64,000 nt of DNA, taken from positions 9,114,001-9,178,000 of the forward strand of contig NZ_CP107976.1 of assembly GCF_036099295.1 (NCBI RefSeq), given 5' to 3'. Below the pieces are notes generated by a model. The model did not search any database, was not told the origin of the DNA, and saw only the letters and a program-made list of their open reading frames with translations. Positions 43,230 to 51,779 of this stretch are shown here, in pieces (the stretch's first letter is position 1; every line of letters starts with the position of its first letter). This stretch comes from Streptomyces sp. NBC_00358. Its GTDB lineage: Bacteria > Actinomycetota > Actinomycetes > Streptomycetales > Streptomycetaceae. The position numbers and the translations under genes were made by a program.

Positions 43230-43388
43230 CTATCGCTTCTGCGCCCTGTAGCGCTTCATCAGAGCAGTGATCCGTGCAGGGTCCGCCTGGCCGTTCAGCT
43301 CGGCCACGAGATCGTCAGGACACAACTCGTAGAGGTCTCCCCACCATCGACGCCCTCGGTTGTCCCAGATCCGATATACCTGGCACAC
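43230..43388 (-). CDS. Short hypothetical ORF (52 aa)
   Basis: A GTG-started frame encodes CQVYRIWDNRGRRWWGDLYE, then LCPDDLVAELNGQADPARIT and ends RAQKR. Composition and codon use look real. An in-frame TAG lies just upstream of the GTG, so this is either a complete mini-protein or a truncated gene end. It lies just upstream of the hypothetical gene at 42866-43189 on the same strand. Confidence 0.38.
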   Translation of the reverse strand: MCQVYRIWDNRGRRWWGDLYELCPDDLVAELNGQADPARITALMKRYRAQKR

Positions 43389-43445
43389 CCCGAGCTACGT
43401 ACCGTCTCCTGCTCACGATCCCCCAGTTCCGTCGTGCTTCCATAT

Positions 43446-43643
43446 GTGCTCGCCGGCACGACGGCCGGCCTCGTGGCTGATCCGGAGCGCATCACGGCAG
43501 AGATCATGACGTACTACCGAGCACTCGACGAGGGAGCCACCTTGCGGCACTACTTGCGCCATGCCGATGAGGAAGGCGGCCCCTGGTCCATCGAAGCCGT
43601 ATCCGACCGCGGTGGGTTGATCGCAGTCAAGGGGCAGAGCTGA
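43446..43643 (+). CDS. Short hypothetical ORF or gene tail (65 aa)
   Basis: GTG-started frame with good codon use: VADPERITAEIMTYYRALDE, GATLRHYLRHADEEGGPW and IEAVSDRGGLIAVKGQS. No ribosome site. It looks like a small conserved hypothetical or the C-terminus of a larger protein. Convergent with the 43230-43388 frame. Confidence 0.4.
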   Translation: MLAGTTAGLVADPERITAEIMTYYRALDEGATLRHYLRHADEEGGPWSIEAVSDRGGLIAVKGQS

Positions 43644-43769
43644 CCTCGGCCGGGCGACCGTGTCTGGCTGCGCAAACCGCCCGACGGCCGATTCACCACC
43701 CGCCCGTGACCAGGCATGCCACCGCCCCTTGTACGGGCCGCCGGGTAAGTGCGTGAAATCCGGACCCCC

Positions 43770-44716
43770 ATGACCCGCATCCTGACGCGCACGGACCTGT
43801 TGGACCTGCTGAACCCCTCAGACTGCATCCAGGTACTGCGAGACGGTTCGCCGCGGCTGTGCAGAGTTCTCTGCCAGGGCAGCGGGTGCGCACCGACCTT
43901 CCCTTCCCGGGCACTGCGACAGCCTTGCTGCCCGGACTGCTTCCCGGGACGAACGCGTACACGGTCAAGGTCAACGCGAAGTTTCCTGGCGCGGCCCCGT
44001 CCCTGCGCGGGGTGATCTGCCTCCACAGCGGCACGGACGGTGAATTGCCGGCCTTGATCGACTCCGCCACCATCACCGCCTGGCGCACCGGCCTCGCCGC
44101 GGCCCTGGCCACCGAGCTGATCGCCCGGCCGGCCGGCGACGGCGCCCGCACGGTCGGCGTCATCGGAGCCGGAGCCCAGGCAGAACTCACCATCCGCGGA
44201 CTTCGCACCCTGAGATCCTGGGACCGTCTGCTCGTCCACGACACCGACGCGCAACGGGCGGCCGCCTTCGCGCAGCGGCACGGCGGCACCGTGACATCCA
44301 CGCCGGCGGGGGTCGCGGCCACGGCAGACGTGGTGGTACTGGCCACCTGGTCGCGTGAACCCCTGCTGTATCTGACGGACTTGAGGCCGGGACAGCACCT
44401 GACCGCGCTCGGTGCCGACGAACCAGGAAAGCAGGAACTTGCCCCCGAAGTCCTCATCTCCGCCCGGCTGATCGTCGACGATGCCGCACTGGTGGCAACG
44501 CATGGCGCCCTCGCCAACGCCGGATTGCCCTCCTACACGGCTGCCGCCTCCCTCGGAGAGGTCATCCGCGGTGAGGCCCCCGCCCGCGCCCACAGCCGGG
44601 AAATCACCGCCTACACCCCGGTCGGCCTGCCCTGGCAAGACTTGGCCCTGAGCTGGCTGGCCTTCCAGCGGGCCGAGGGAGCGGGAGTGGGAGCAACCTT
44701 GGATCTCCTGTCATGA
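43770..44716 (+). pseudogene. Ornithine cyclodeaminase-family protein, frameshifted near its N-terminus
   Basis: Homology starts at ATG 43770 (TRILTRTDLLDLLNPSDCIQ) and runs to about 43845, then continues in another frame (VQSSLPGQRVRTDLPFPGTA) to 44716. The rest is a full OCD/mu-crystallin domain: VKVNAKFPGAAPSLRGVICL, a Rossmann motif GVIGAGAQAELTIRGL and ADVVVLATWSREPLL. A single missing base in ACGG-TTCGCC (43844-43850) explains the break. Either a recent pseudogene or a sequencing error. Intact relatives reduce imines or cyclise ornithine. Confidence 0.75.
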
Positions 44717-44890
44717 CCCGTTGCCGGGGCCACCGAACGGGAGAGTGAGATGATCAACTGCGCCCGGATGCATAAGGCCACGCCGTCCGGAGCGGTGCGT
44801 GCGGGCGTAACCACCGCTTCCCCGGCCGCCGTTGGTGACCTGTCGCTCGATCGCGATCGTGCGTCAGATCCAACGCCGGCTGATGCGGCG

Positions 44891-45184
44891 CTACCGCCAG
44901 CAGTAGCTGTGGTAGAAGCCGAGCGCGGCCATGGCATCCGGATCAAGCTCCGGATGCCGCACGCTCACGGTCACTTCCGCCGCTCGCGTTCCAGCCACCA
45001 AGTCCTCGCCCTGCAGCGGCAGCTCCATCATCTCCGTCACCAACGCCTCAAGCCTCGGCCGCAGCCCTGCGGCGGCATCCCCGAATTCCTCTTCGAGACC
45101 GCCGGGATCCGGACGCGGGAAGCCGTGAGGCTCGCGCGTGACGAACACCCGCACGGCCCGGCTGAGCAAGTCGTCGACGGACAC
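44891..45184 (-). CDS. Hypothetical protein
   Basis: A 97-residue acidic protein (MSVDDLLSRAVRVFVTREPH, GGLEEEFGDAAAGLRPRLEA, ALGFYHSYCWR). GTG start; no strong ribosome site. Convergent with the ornithine-cyclodeaminase relic. No family recognised, but codon use is convincing. Confidence 0.58.
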   Translation of the reverse strand: MSVDDLLSRAVRVFVTREPHGFPRPDPGGLEEEFGDAAAGLRPRLEALVTEMMELPLQGEDLVAGTRAAEVTVSVRHPELDPDAMAALGFYHSYCWR

Positions 45185-45299
45185 GAGCGCGAGCCTAGCT
45201 CACCTCTTCACGAAGGCAGGTCCGCAGTTGGCCGCGACGGCGCCCTGAGGATGGTTGTCCTGAGCCTCGATTACCGGGGCTCCTTCAGCCGGGGGAGGC

Positions 45300-45323
45300 A
45301 TGGATCGTAGATTGTGCCCATGA
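45300..45323 (+). promoter_or_regulatory. Seven-codon leader ORF coupled to the murJ-like start
   Basis: GGGGGAGG (45291-45298) precedes an ATG at 45300 encoding MDRRLCP. Its TGA (45321-45323) overlaps the ATG (45320) of the flippase gene, whose own start has no ribosome site. This arrangement suggests translational coupling. Confidence 0.4.
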
Positions 45324-46996
45324 TCGAGGAGACGTCGCCCGAGCGGTTAGAGCGGTCCACAAGACGGAGACACGCTGCCCCGGAGAAGCCGAGAGACGGG
45401 GGCGGACTGCTGCGTTCGTCTGCGCTGATGGCGGCGGGAACGGTGGTCTCGCGCGCCACCGGCCTGATACGCCAAGTGCTCCAGGCCGCCGCGCTGGGTA
45501 CGGGGCTGCTGGCCACCACGTACAACCAGGCCAACACGGTGCCGACCAGCCTGTACTTCCTGCTGATCGGCGGCGCGCTCAATTCCGTCCTGGTTCCCCA
45601 ACTGGTTCGGGCTCGCGCGGAAGATCCCGACGGCGGCGCCGCCTTTGAACAGCGCCTGGTCACCCTGGTGTTGTGCGTCCTCGGTGCGGGGACCGCGGTC
45701 GCCACGTGGGCCGCCCCTGCGATCATCAGCGTCTATCAACGCGATACACCCGCCACGCACGACGCGTTCGAGCTGACCGTGGTCTTCGCCCGCTTCCTGC
45801 TCCCGCAGATCTTCTTCTACGGTGTGTTCAGCATCTTCGGCCAAGTCCTCAACGCCCGGAACCGGTTCGGCGCGATGATGTGGACCCCGGTCCTCAACAA
45901 CCTCGTCCTGATCTCCATGTTCGGCCTCTACCTCGGCCTGATGACCGCTCCGGAGCAGGTCTCGGACATCACGGACGCCCAAATCAGGCTGCTCGGTGTC
46001 GGGACCACAATCGCTCTGGCCCTGCAGGCACTCGCCTTGATCCCCTACACCCTCGCGGCCGGATTCCGGTTCCGGCCGCGCTTCGACTGGCGAGGAACCG
46101 GTCTGCGCAAGAGTGTGAACGCGGCCCGCTGGACCCTGCTGTTCGTGCTGGCCAACCTCGTGGCCGGCACAGTGGTCACGAGGTTGGCCTCCGCCGCCGA
46201 CGCCACCCTGCCGCGGGCCGGCGTCGGCTACACCGCCTACAGCTACGCCCAGCAGATCTGGATGCTGCCCCAGGCGATCGTCACCGTCTCCCTCGTGACC
46301 GCCCTGCTCCCGCGCATGAGCCGGGCAGTGACCGAGGACCGTCTCGACGACCTGCGCGCCGACCTGTCCCGCGCCCTGAGGATCAGCGGCGTCATCATCG
46401 TCCCGGCTGCCTTCTTCTTCCTCGCCTTCGGCTCTCAGATCGCTCGGCTGCTGTTCGCCCACGGCACCGTCGACGCCGCCGGCACCGTCCCCCTGGGCCA
46501 CATGCTCCAAGCCTTCGGCCTGGGACTGATCCCGTTCTCCGCCCAGTACCTCCTGCTGCGCGCCTTCTACGCCTTCGAGGACACCCGCACGCCGTTCCGG
46601 ATGGCGCTGTGGATCAGCAGCATCAACATCGCTCTCGCCATCGGATGCCACCTCCTGTTGCCCCCGCGCTGGGCGGTCACGGGGATGGCCGCCGCCTACT
46701 CGCTGTCCTACGCGATCGGCCTGCTGCTGACAGCCTTGCGCCTGCGGCGACGCACGCAGGGGCTGCTGGACGGTCGGCGTATCTGTCGCACCTACGCAAA
46801 GCTGACGGCGGCCGCCACCGCGGCCGCGGGTACCGGGTGGTTCATCGCCCGCTCCTGCGGTCAGGGCTTGGCATCAGCGTCTTGGACGCCGGCGCTTTCG
46901 CTGACCGCGGGCGGCATCGCCTTGGTCCTGGTGTTCCTGCTCTTTGCCCGGATCCTACGGATCGGGGAACTGCGCAGCCTGCCGGGGCTGAGCTGA
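45320..46996 (+). CDS. MurJ/MviN-like lipid II flippase homologue
   Basis: A 558-residue integral membrane protein of the MATE/MurJ group with about fourteen helices. Family features: SSALMAAGTVVSRATGLIRQ near the N-terminus, ANTVPTSLYFLLIGGALNSV, PQIFFYGVFSIFGQVLNARN, and FSAQYLLLRAFYAFEDTRTP. It would move a polyprenyl-linked cell-wall precursor or other lipid-linked glycan across the membrane. It stands apart from the division and wall cluster where the housekeeping copy usually lies, so it is probably a secondary MurJ paralogue. The start is uncertain (45314 GTG or 45320 ATG). Confidence 0.9.
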   Translation: MIEETSPERLERSTRRRHAAPEKPRDGGGLLRSSALMAAGTVVSRATGLIRQVLQAAALGTGLLATTYNQANTVPTSLYFLLIGGALNSVLVPQLVRARAEDPDGGAAFEQRLVTLVLCVLGAGTAVATWAAPAIISVYQRDTPATHDAFELTVVFARFLLPQIFFYGVFSIFGQVLNARNRFGAMMWTPVLNNLVLISMFGLYLGLMTAPEQVSDITDAQIRLLGVGTTIALALQALALIPYTLAAGFRFRPRFDWRGTGLRKSVNAARWTLLFVLANLVAGTVVTRLASAADATLPRAGVGYTAYSYAQQIWMLPQAIVTVSLVTALLPRMSRAVTEDRLDDLRADLSRALRISGVIIVPAAFFFLAFGSQIARLLFAHGTVDAAGTVPLGHMLQAFGLGLIPFSAQYLLLRAFYAFEDTRTPFRMALWISSINIALAIGCHLLLPPRWAVTGMAAAYSLSYAIGLLLTALRLRRRTQGLLDGRRICRTYAKLTAAATAAAGTGWFIARSCGQGLASASWTPALSLTAGGIALVLVFLLFARILRIGELRSLPGLS

Positions 46997-47096
46997 GCCA
47001 GTCACCACTGCGTGACACGACGGGCTCCACGCCTCGCCACCGACGGGTCAACGAAGTCGCTTGTCGCCATCTCGCCATCTTGATATGCGCCTTCCC

Positions 47097-48278
47097 TCAC
47101 GGGCTGCTGGGCCCCCGGGCGCACAGTGCGTGGTCGATCAGAGCGCTGGCCGCGTTCTCTTGCTCCAGGATGTGCTCCAAGGTGTCGCCGCGTGCCTCGG
47201 ACATGGAGACCACGGCGCTTCGCCTGCCGTCGTCGGTGACGCCGTTGAGGGTGATGTAGCCGCCGTCCCCGCCCTCGTGGCTCCAGTAGGTTCCTCCACA
47301 GCTCAGGGGTCGTTCGGCCAGGCCGAGGCCGTACCGGCCGCCGGGCCACAGCTGTTGGACCTCCGCGCTCACGGGGACGGTCTGCTTCATCTCGGCCAGC
47401 TGCCGTGTCGGTAGCAGGCGGCCCGCGAGCAGCGAGCGTAGGAAGCCGTTCTCGTCCCGTGTGGTCGTGGCGAACGAAAGGTTCTCGTAGTCCACCGGTA
47501 TCTGGTCGGTGACGTCCACCACGGAATCGGGGCCGAAGAGCTGGTAGGCCTTGGCATGAGGCCGGGGAAGGGCGGGCGAGGTGCCCATCCATCGGGTCTG
47601 GTCGAGGCCGAGCGGGCGCAGGATGCGGTCTTCGATCTCCTGGTGGGCGGGCTGGCCGGTGGCCTTCTGGATGATCATGTCGAGCAGGACGTAGCCGGTG
47701 TTGGAGTACTCCCAGCCTTCGCCGGGTGGGAAGTCCGGCGCGTGGGCCATGGCGCGGGCGACCAACTGCTCGGGGGTGTGGACGTCGTAGCGCTGCTGGT
47801 AGTACTCGTCCTGCGTGGTGTATCCGGGCAGGTCGTCGTGGATGCCGCTGGTGTGCTGGAGCAGTTGGCGGATGGTGATCCGCCGGCCGTCATTGCCATT
47901 GCCGTGCACCGCTCCTGGCAGCCAGCGGTCGACCGTGTCGTTCAGGGACAGCCTGCGCTCGGCCTCCAGTTGGAGGACCACGGTGGCGACCAGCGTCTTG
48001 GACGTGCTGGCCATCCGGAAGTAGCCGTCGGAAGCGACCGGTCGGCCGGTGTTCAGGTCGGCGGTGCCGCTGGTGGCGATCCAGTGCCGACCGTCGGGCG
48101 TGATCACGCGGGCCTGCACGCCGCTGATACCGAGGGCGTGGATCGCCTCGGTGTCCTCGCGTAACTGCTCCGCAGGAGAGGGGCCCGTGGGCTGGGCGAC
48201 GGCGGTGCCCACCTCGGCGGCGAGCAGCATGGCGGTGGCCAGGGCCACGGCGAGGCGCCTGCGCGAAGTCGAAGTCAT
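47097..48278 (-). CDS. Secreted serine hydrolase (class C beta-lactamase/DD-carboxypeptidase-like)
   Basis: A 393-residue penicillin-binding-like hydrolase with a Sec signal (ending TAVAQ). Active-site motifs are ASTSK (Ser-x-x-Lys), YSNTGY (Tyr-x-Asn) and HEGGDGG in place of the KTG box, the usual pattern of D-alanyl-D-alanine carboxypeptidase/aminopeptidase-type Streptomyces enzymes. Likely acts on a D-amino-acid peptide or ester outside the cell; a resistance role is not indicated. ATG at 48278 chosen; an in-frame TTG lies two codons upstream. A palindrome at 48339-48350 sits in the promoter region. Confidence 0.88.
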   Translation of the reverse strand: MTSTSRRRLAVALATAMLLAAEVGTAVAQPTGPSPAEQLREDTEAIHALGISGVQARVITPDGRHWIATSGTADLNTGRPVASDGYFRMASTSKTLVATVVLQLEAERRLSLNDTVDRWLPGAVHGNGNDGRRITIRQLLQHTSGIHDDLPGYTTQDEYYQQRYDVHTPEQLVARAMAHAPDFPPGEGWEYSNTGYVLLDMIIQKATGQPAHQEIEDRILRPLGLDQTRWMGTSPALPRPHAKAYQLFGPDSVVDVTDQIPVDYENLSFATTTRDENGFLRSLLAGRLLPTRQLAEMKQTVPVSAEVQQLWPGGRYGLGLAERPLSCGGTYWSHEGGDGGYITLNGVTDDGRRSAVVSMSEARGDTLEHILEQENAASALIDHALCARGPSSP

Positions 48279-48692
48279 GGCCAAACGCTAGGTCCGCCCT
48301 GGGGCGCAGGCGATCCGGTGCACCCCAGGATCGGTATGGGGGATATCCCCAGCACGGGCTCGATGGCGTTCTACGGTTACTCGCTGATCCAGCCCGACAA
48401 TGCCGCCTGCGTGTCCGCGACGTCGGAGGCTTCTCGCCTGCTTCGTAGCCCTGTTCAACGACGCGGTCTCTCGGGACTCACGCCGGCCTGGTTCTGTCCG
48501 TGAGTCGTGGGACCAGGCACAAAATCCCGTGAGGACGATCAATAGGGTTCGGGCGCAGTGACGCAACGTCATGTGGGACTGCGGTAGCCGAAGTTCAGAA
48601 CGGGGCAGCGTGGCTTGTCGTCGCTGTCCGAGCCGTGCGCTCTTCGGCACAGTCCGACCAACTGGACCCAGGAGCCCAGGCGTGCGCCGGGA
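48279..48692. other. Promoter region with a 12-bp palindrome; no supported gene
   Basis: GGGGATATCCCC (48339-48350) is a perfect palindrome about 60 bases upstream of the serine hydrolase start and may be an operator. I see no convincing coding frame in the remaining ~340 bases; some may be IS-derived. Confidence 0.4.
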
Positions 48693-49073
48693 TCACCCCT
48701 TTTCACCCGCCCACTCTCGTACTGCGGGTGCCCGCCTCATGCGGGCCGCGATGTCCGTCTTCGCCGTTGCGTCCAGTGTCTCCGGCAGTCCCTGGAAGGT
48801 GGCAGGCAGGACGTCGAGCAGGCTCAATACCTCCTCGCCGGTCCGGACCGTGAGCAACAGCTCGCACCGCCACTGCGGGGACACTTCCGGTCGATGGCTG
48901 AACCGATGCTCCATTGTCGGGAACAGATAGTGCACCGCCCCGCCTCGGGCGTGCTCCCGCAGCCAATCGGCCGCGAGCCGCTGGCTGAAGCCCGTACGCG
49001 CCGCTTCCATTTCCAGTAGCAGGAGCCGATCGGTGTCGACGGCGCGGATCGTCCGCGGCGGCACTGCAGTCAT
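48693..49073 (-). CDS. Hypothetical protein
   Basis: A 126-residue soluble protein (MTAVPPRTIRAVDTDRLLLL, EMEAARTGFSQRLAADWLRE, VLPATFQGLPETLDATAKTD). Codon use is good and the frame is intact. No recognised domain or signal peptide. It reads toward the serine hydrolase promoter region. Confidence 0.58.
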   Translation of the reverse strand: MTAVPPRTIRAVDTDRLLLLEMEAARTGFSQRLAADWLREHARGGAVHYLFPTMEHRFSHRPEVSPQWRCELLLTVRTGEEVLSLLDVLPATFQGLPETLDATAKTDIAARMRRAPAVREWAGEKG

Positions 49074-49169
49074 GCCGAGATCATGCCACCAGCCGCTGGG
49101 GCCAACTCACGCCGACAGCCGAGCTGCTTTAATCCGGCACACCCCCGCTTACCCCCAACACGCCTTTGG

Positions 49170-49442
49170 ATGAGCCCACTTCAGTCCGTGCAGGTGGACG
49201 GCCAGCGACTGACCGTTGTGCCCGTCGCCTACGATTGGGCGGCCGTACCGAGCGGACTCAGACGGCCGCCCACCGTCCACGACAGTGCCGGCTTGGTGCG
49301 CCTCCTCGTCGGCGCCCGCTGTGGCGCCGAGTTCGGGACGGAGGCCGATTCCGCCGGCGGGCCTGTCGGAACCGCGGTCGGCGGCGTCGCGAGGTGGTGC
49401 CGGCTGGCGTGGTCGGCAGCAGCATCAGCGCGGAGCGTATAG
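49170..49442 (+). CDS. Possible small hypothetical protein
   Basis: ATG-started frame of 90 residues. The first half is protein-like (LQSVQVDGQRLTVVPVAYDW, SAGLVRLLVGARCGAEFG) and the second half is low-complexity Ala/Gly. No ribosome site. Could be a decayed gene start. Confidence 0.3.
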   Translation: MSPLQSVQVDGQRLTVVPVAYDWAAVPSGLRRPPTVHDSAGLVRLLVGARCGAEFGTEADSAGGPVGTAVGGVARWCRLAWSAAASARSV

Positions 49443-49464
49443 ACGGAAGGAGGAGCAGCTCTGG

Positions 49465-49734
49465 ATGAAGACCTGGCTGGAGGGACTGTTCAGAAAAGGA
49501 TGGCACCGCATCGTGGCTGAGACACCGCCGGAGAAGCACGAGAGAGCGGCCGCTGCGCATGAGTCTGTGCGCCGACGCGCCCGAGAAAGATCGCGCAACG
49601 CGGTTGCGCACGACGTGACCGAGTCCAGCCGACGAGGCCTCCCACCCCGCGAAGCCGCCCGCACCCTTCCCCTGCGCAGGACTTCGGACTCATTGCGCAT
49701 CCACCTCCGCAGTGAGTGCCTCACCGATGCGTAA
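49465..49734 (+). CDS. Possible small basic hypothetical protein
   Basis: ATG with AAGGAGGAG about 12 bases upstream; 89 residues (MKTWLEGLFRKGWHRIVAET, then an Arg/Glu-rich region). Arginine content is high and no family is recognised, so coding status is uncertain. Confidence 0.32.
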   Translation: MKTWLEGLFRKGWHRIVAETPPEKHERAAAAHESVRRRARERSRNAVAHDVTESSRRGLPPREAARTLPLRRTSDSLRIHLRSECLTDA

Positions 49735-49906
49735 TCACGCAGCCTCCGCCGACGTGGAGGCGCAGGGCCAAAAGGGCTGGTGTGGTGGGCTCTCGGAGCG
49801 CTCACCTTGGTCGAGGGCGGCAAGCTGTGGGGAGAACAGTCCGTCAACCGGGCTTCCGACCTCGAAGGGTTGGCGCTCTGGTCGAACGGGTTTGGAGGAT
49901 GCGATC

Positions 49907-50836
49907 ATGGGCGAGTCATGTTCGTTCGCCCGTGAGGTGATCTTTTTGAGGAAGGTGGCACTGCGTCCTCACGCACTGTTGCCTCGGCAGTACGACCACC
50001 AGAAGGTTCTGGCGACCACTGTGGACGCCTGGGGCCGGACTCTCTGGTTGATCTGCCCCGACGCGGAACTCCGCCCAAGTCCGTACGCCAGGCCCTCCCC
50101 TCAGCCCCGTATGTATCCGTATGACGCGCTTCTGGTCATCGACAACGAGGGCGCAGTCCGCGAACAGTCGCTGCGCAATATGAGTCTGCGGGTGACCCAT
50201 CTCGACGCGCTGCCCAATGGCCGGTTCGTTGTGCAGGGGTACGGCGCAGCAGGGGACCAGAACGCGCAGATCTACGGGACGGACGGGCGCCGCCGTCGCA
50301 GCTTCGCGATGGGGTCCGCGGTCGAGTACCTGATGGCAGACCGACGGCACCATGTATGGAGTGCCTACTTCGACGAGGGCGTCTACAGCGACCCGATCAG
50401 CGCCGCCGGCCTGGTGCGCTGGGACAGTGGCGGTAACCGTCAATGGGGGTACACGCCTGCGAAGGGCGTCGAATACATCGATACGGTCTATGCCCTGAAC
50501 GTCGACGACGGTGTCGCGTGGGCCAACTACTACCCGACCTTTCCCCTGCTGGAGCTCCGGGCCAACGGTGTCATTCGACTACGCAGGACCCCTGTGGTCG
50601 CTCCCGAGGGTATGGCCGTAGAGGGAGAACACATCACGATGCTGGGGGGCGACCGCCAACGAGACCGCCTGCACCGCTGCCGCCTGACAGAGAGCGAGGC
50701 CCTGCTGGTCGAGGAAGCGTGTCTCACCCTCCCCAACGGGGCACCGCTCACGCGGTACGCACGCCCCGTAGGACGAGGCCGACATCTGTACTTGCGGGGC
50801 GCGTCGCCGAGACAGTGGTACGTGATGGGTGTCTAG
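49907..50836 (+). CDS. Hypothetical protein, possibly beta-propeller
   Basis: A 309-residue protein rich in beta-strand motifs with regularly spaced Asp/Gly and Trp (ATTVDAWGRTLWLICPDAEL, YPYDALLVIDNEGAVREQSL, GRFVVQGYGAAGDQNAQIYG, VWSAYFDEGVYSDPISAAGL). This resembles uncharacterised Streptomyces propeller-like proteins. No signal peptide. GGAGG lies eight bases before the ATG. Surrounded by low-confidence small frames and an IS701 relic. Confidence 0.7.
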   Translation: MGESCSFAREVIFLRKVALRPHALLPRQYDHQKVLATTVDAWGRTLWLICPDAELRPSPYARPSPQPRMYPYDALLVIDNEGAVREQSLRNMSLRVTHLDALPNGRFVVQGYGAAGDQNAQIYGTDGRRRRSFAMGSAVEYLMADRRHHVWSAYFDEGVYSDPISAAGLVRWDSGGNRQWGYTPAKGVEYIDTVYALNVDDGVAWANYYPTFPLLELRANGVIRLRRTPVVAPEGMAVEGEHITMLGGDRQRDRLHRCRLTESEALLVEEACLTLPNGAPLTRYARPVGRGRHLYLRGASPRQWYVMGV

Positions 50837-50919
50837 TGGTGCATGGCCAGGTTGGCTGGAGTGGTGCGTGACCTGGGGATTGGTGTGGCGTTGATGGTGC
50901 GCGACTCCGGACGAGATTG

Positions 50920-51300
50920 CTGTGGCGCGTAGTGAGTTGGAGTCGTTTGCGGCGGAGGTGTTCGAGCCGGGTCCAGTCTTTCGACCCGGCACGCATGCCG
51001 GCCGCCCAGGACACGAAGCCGTTGTCTTGCCGCAGGTGATCGCTGAACTCCCGATGGCCAGGCATGAGTTCGTCGTCTCGCTGGGATGGTTCGGGGCGGT
51101 GAATTCGTTCTCGGCGAAGCCAAGTTGCGGGTTGACGTCGGTGATGGGGATGGGGGAGGGCCGGGAGACGCTGCCCGGGCACGGGCAGAGGAACTTCGCC
51201 CGGATGCCGAACGGGGTCCAGGCCGAACTCGCCGATGTACAACGGGTGTTGGGGTGTCGGATGATTGCCCGTGAGGACCCGCCGAGACCCTGACCGCACC
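50920..51300 (+). pseudogene. IS701-type transposase N-terminal relic joined to unrelated sequence
   Basis: A plus-strand frame starts VARSELESFAAEVFEP, the common N-terminus of IS701-family transposases, then switches after about 16 codons to sequence that does not match the family. No catalytic residues remain. The following ~300 bases have no supported gene. Confidence 0.45.
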
Positions 51301-51339
51301 GGCCGCGACCGGGGTTCACGTACGCAGTCGACTCATGGG

Positions 51340-51699
51340 TCAGAGAATCGGCTGGCGGGATCGGGCCGCCTCGATGTCCGGGACATGCTCTTCGGCCCAG
51401 AGTCGTACGGCGCGGAGCGGGACGAGCAGAGAGCGGCCCAGTGGTGTCAGGGCGTACTCGACGCGGGGCGGGTTCTCGTCGTACTCGTGGCGGCTGACCA
51501 GACCGTCGACTTCCAGGGAGCGCAGGGTCTCGGTGAGGCTCTTCGGGGTGATACCCCGGATGTGCCCCTTCAGTTCGGTGAAGCGGCGAGGCCCGTCATC
51601 CAGGGCGTTGACGACGAACACGGTCCAGCGGGCGCCGATACGGTGCAGCACCGTGCGGCTCGGGCAGGTTGCTGCCATCACGTTGTACGCCTTGCCCAT
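51340..51699 (-). CDS. HxlR-family transcriptional regulator
   Basis: A 119-residue winged-helix regulator. CPSRTVLHRIGARWTVFVVN, RRFTELKGHIRGITPKSLTE and TLRSLEVDGLVSRHEYDENP are diagnostic of HxlR/MarR-like proteins, including an N-terminal Cys found in redox or electrophile-sensing members. ATG at 51699 with GGGAG upstream. Divergent from an SDR gene, with a palindrome between; regulation of the SDR in response to an aldehyde, quinone or oxidant is the usual arrangement. Confidence 0.9.
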   Translation of the reverse strand: MGKAYNVMAATCPSRTVLHRIGARWTVFVVNALDDGPRRFTELKGHIRGITPKSLTETLRSLEVDGLVSRHEYDENPPRVEYALTPLGRSLLVPLRAVRLWAEEHVPDIEAARSRQPIL

Positions 51700-51721
51700 C
51701 GCTGCTCCCAGTTTCGTTGAA

Positions 51722-51733
51722 GATACCGGTATC
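51722..51733. promoter_or_regulatory. Palindrome between HxlR and SDR genes
   Basis: GATACCGGTATC is a perfect 12-bp palindrome, extended by GAA/CAAA flanks, 23 bases from the HxlR start and 47 bases before the SDR start. Best candidate for the HxlR operator. Confidence 0.65.
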
Positions 51734-51779
51734 AAAACCATACCGTGGCATCCGATCCTACGAAAGGGAGTCGATACAC

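Noticed and set aside
39894..43643. A 1249-codon open frame on the plus strand
   Set aside because: It runs in a different frame across the shikimate dehydrogenase and dehydratase genes and is made of Arg/Pro/His-rich low-complexity sequence, a third-position GC artefact. Only its last ~65 codons look protein-like.
48288..48650. 120-codon minus-strand frame
   Set aside because: Arg-rich composition without ribosome site; overlaps the probable promoter of the serine hydrolase.
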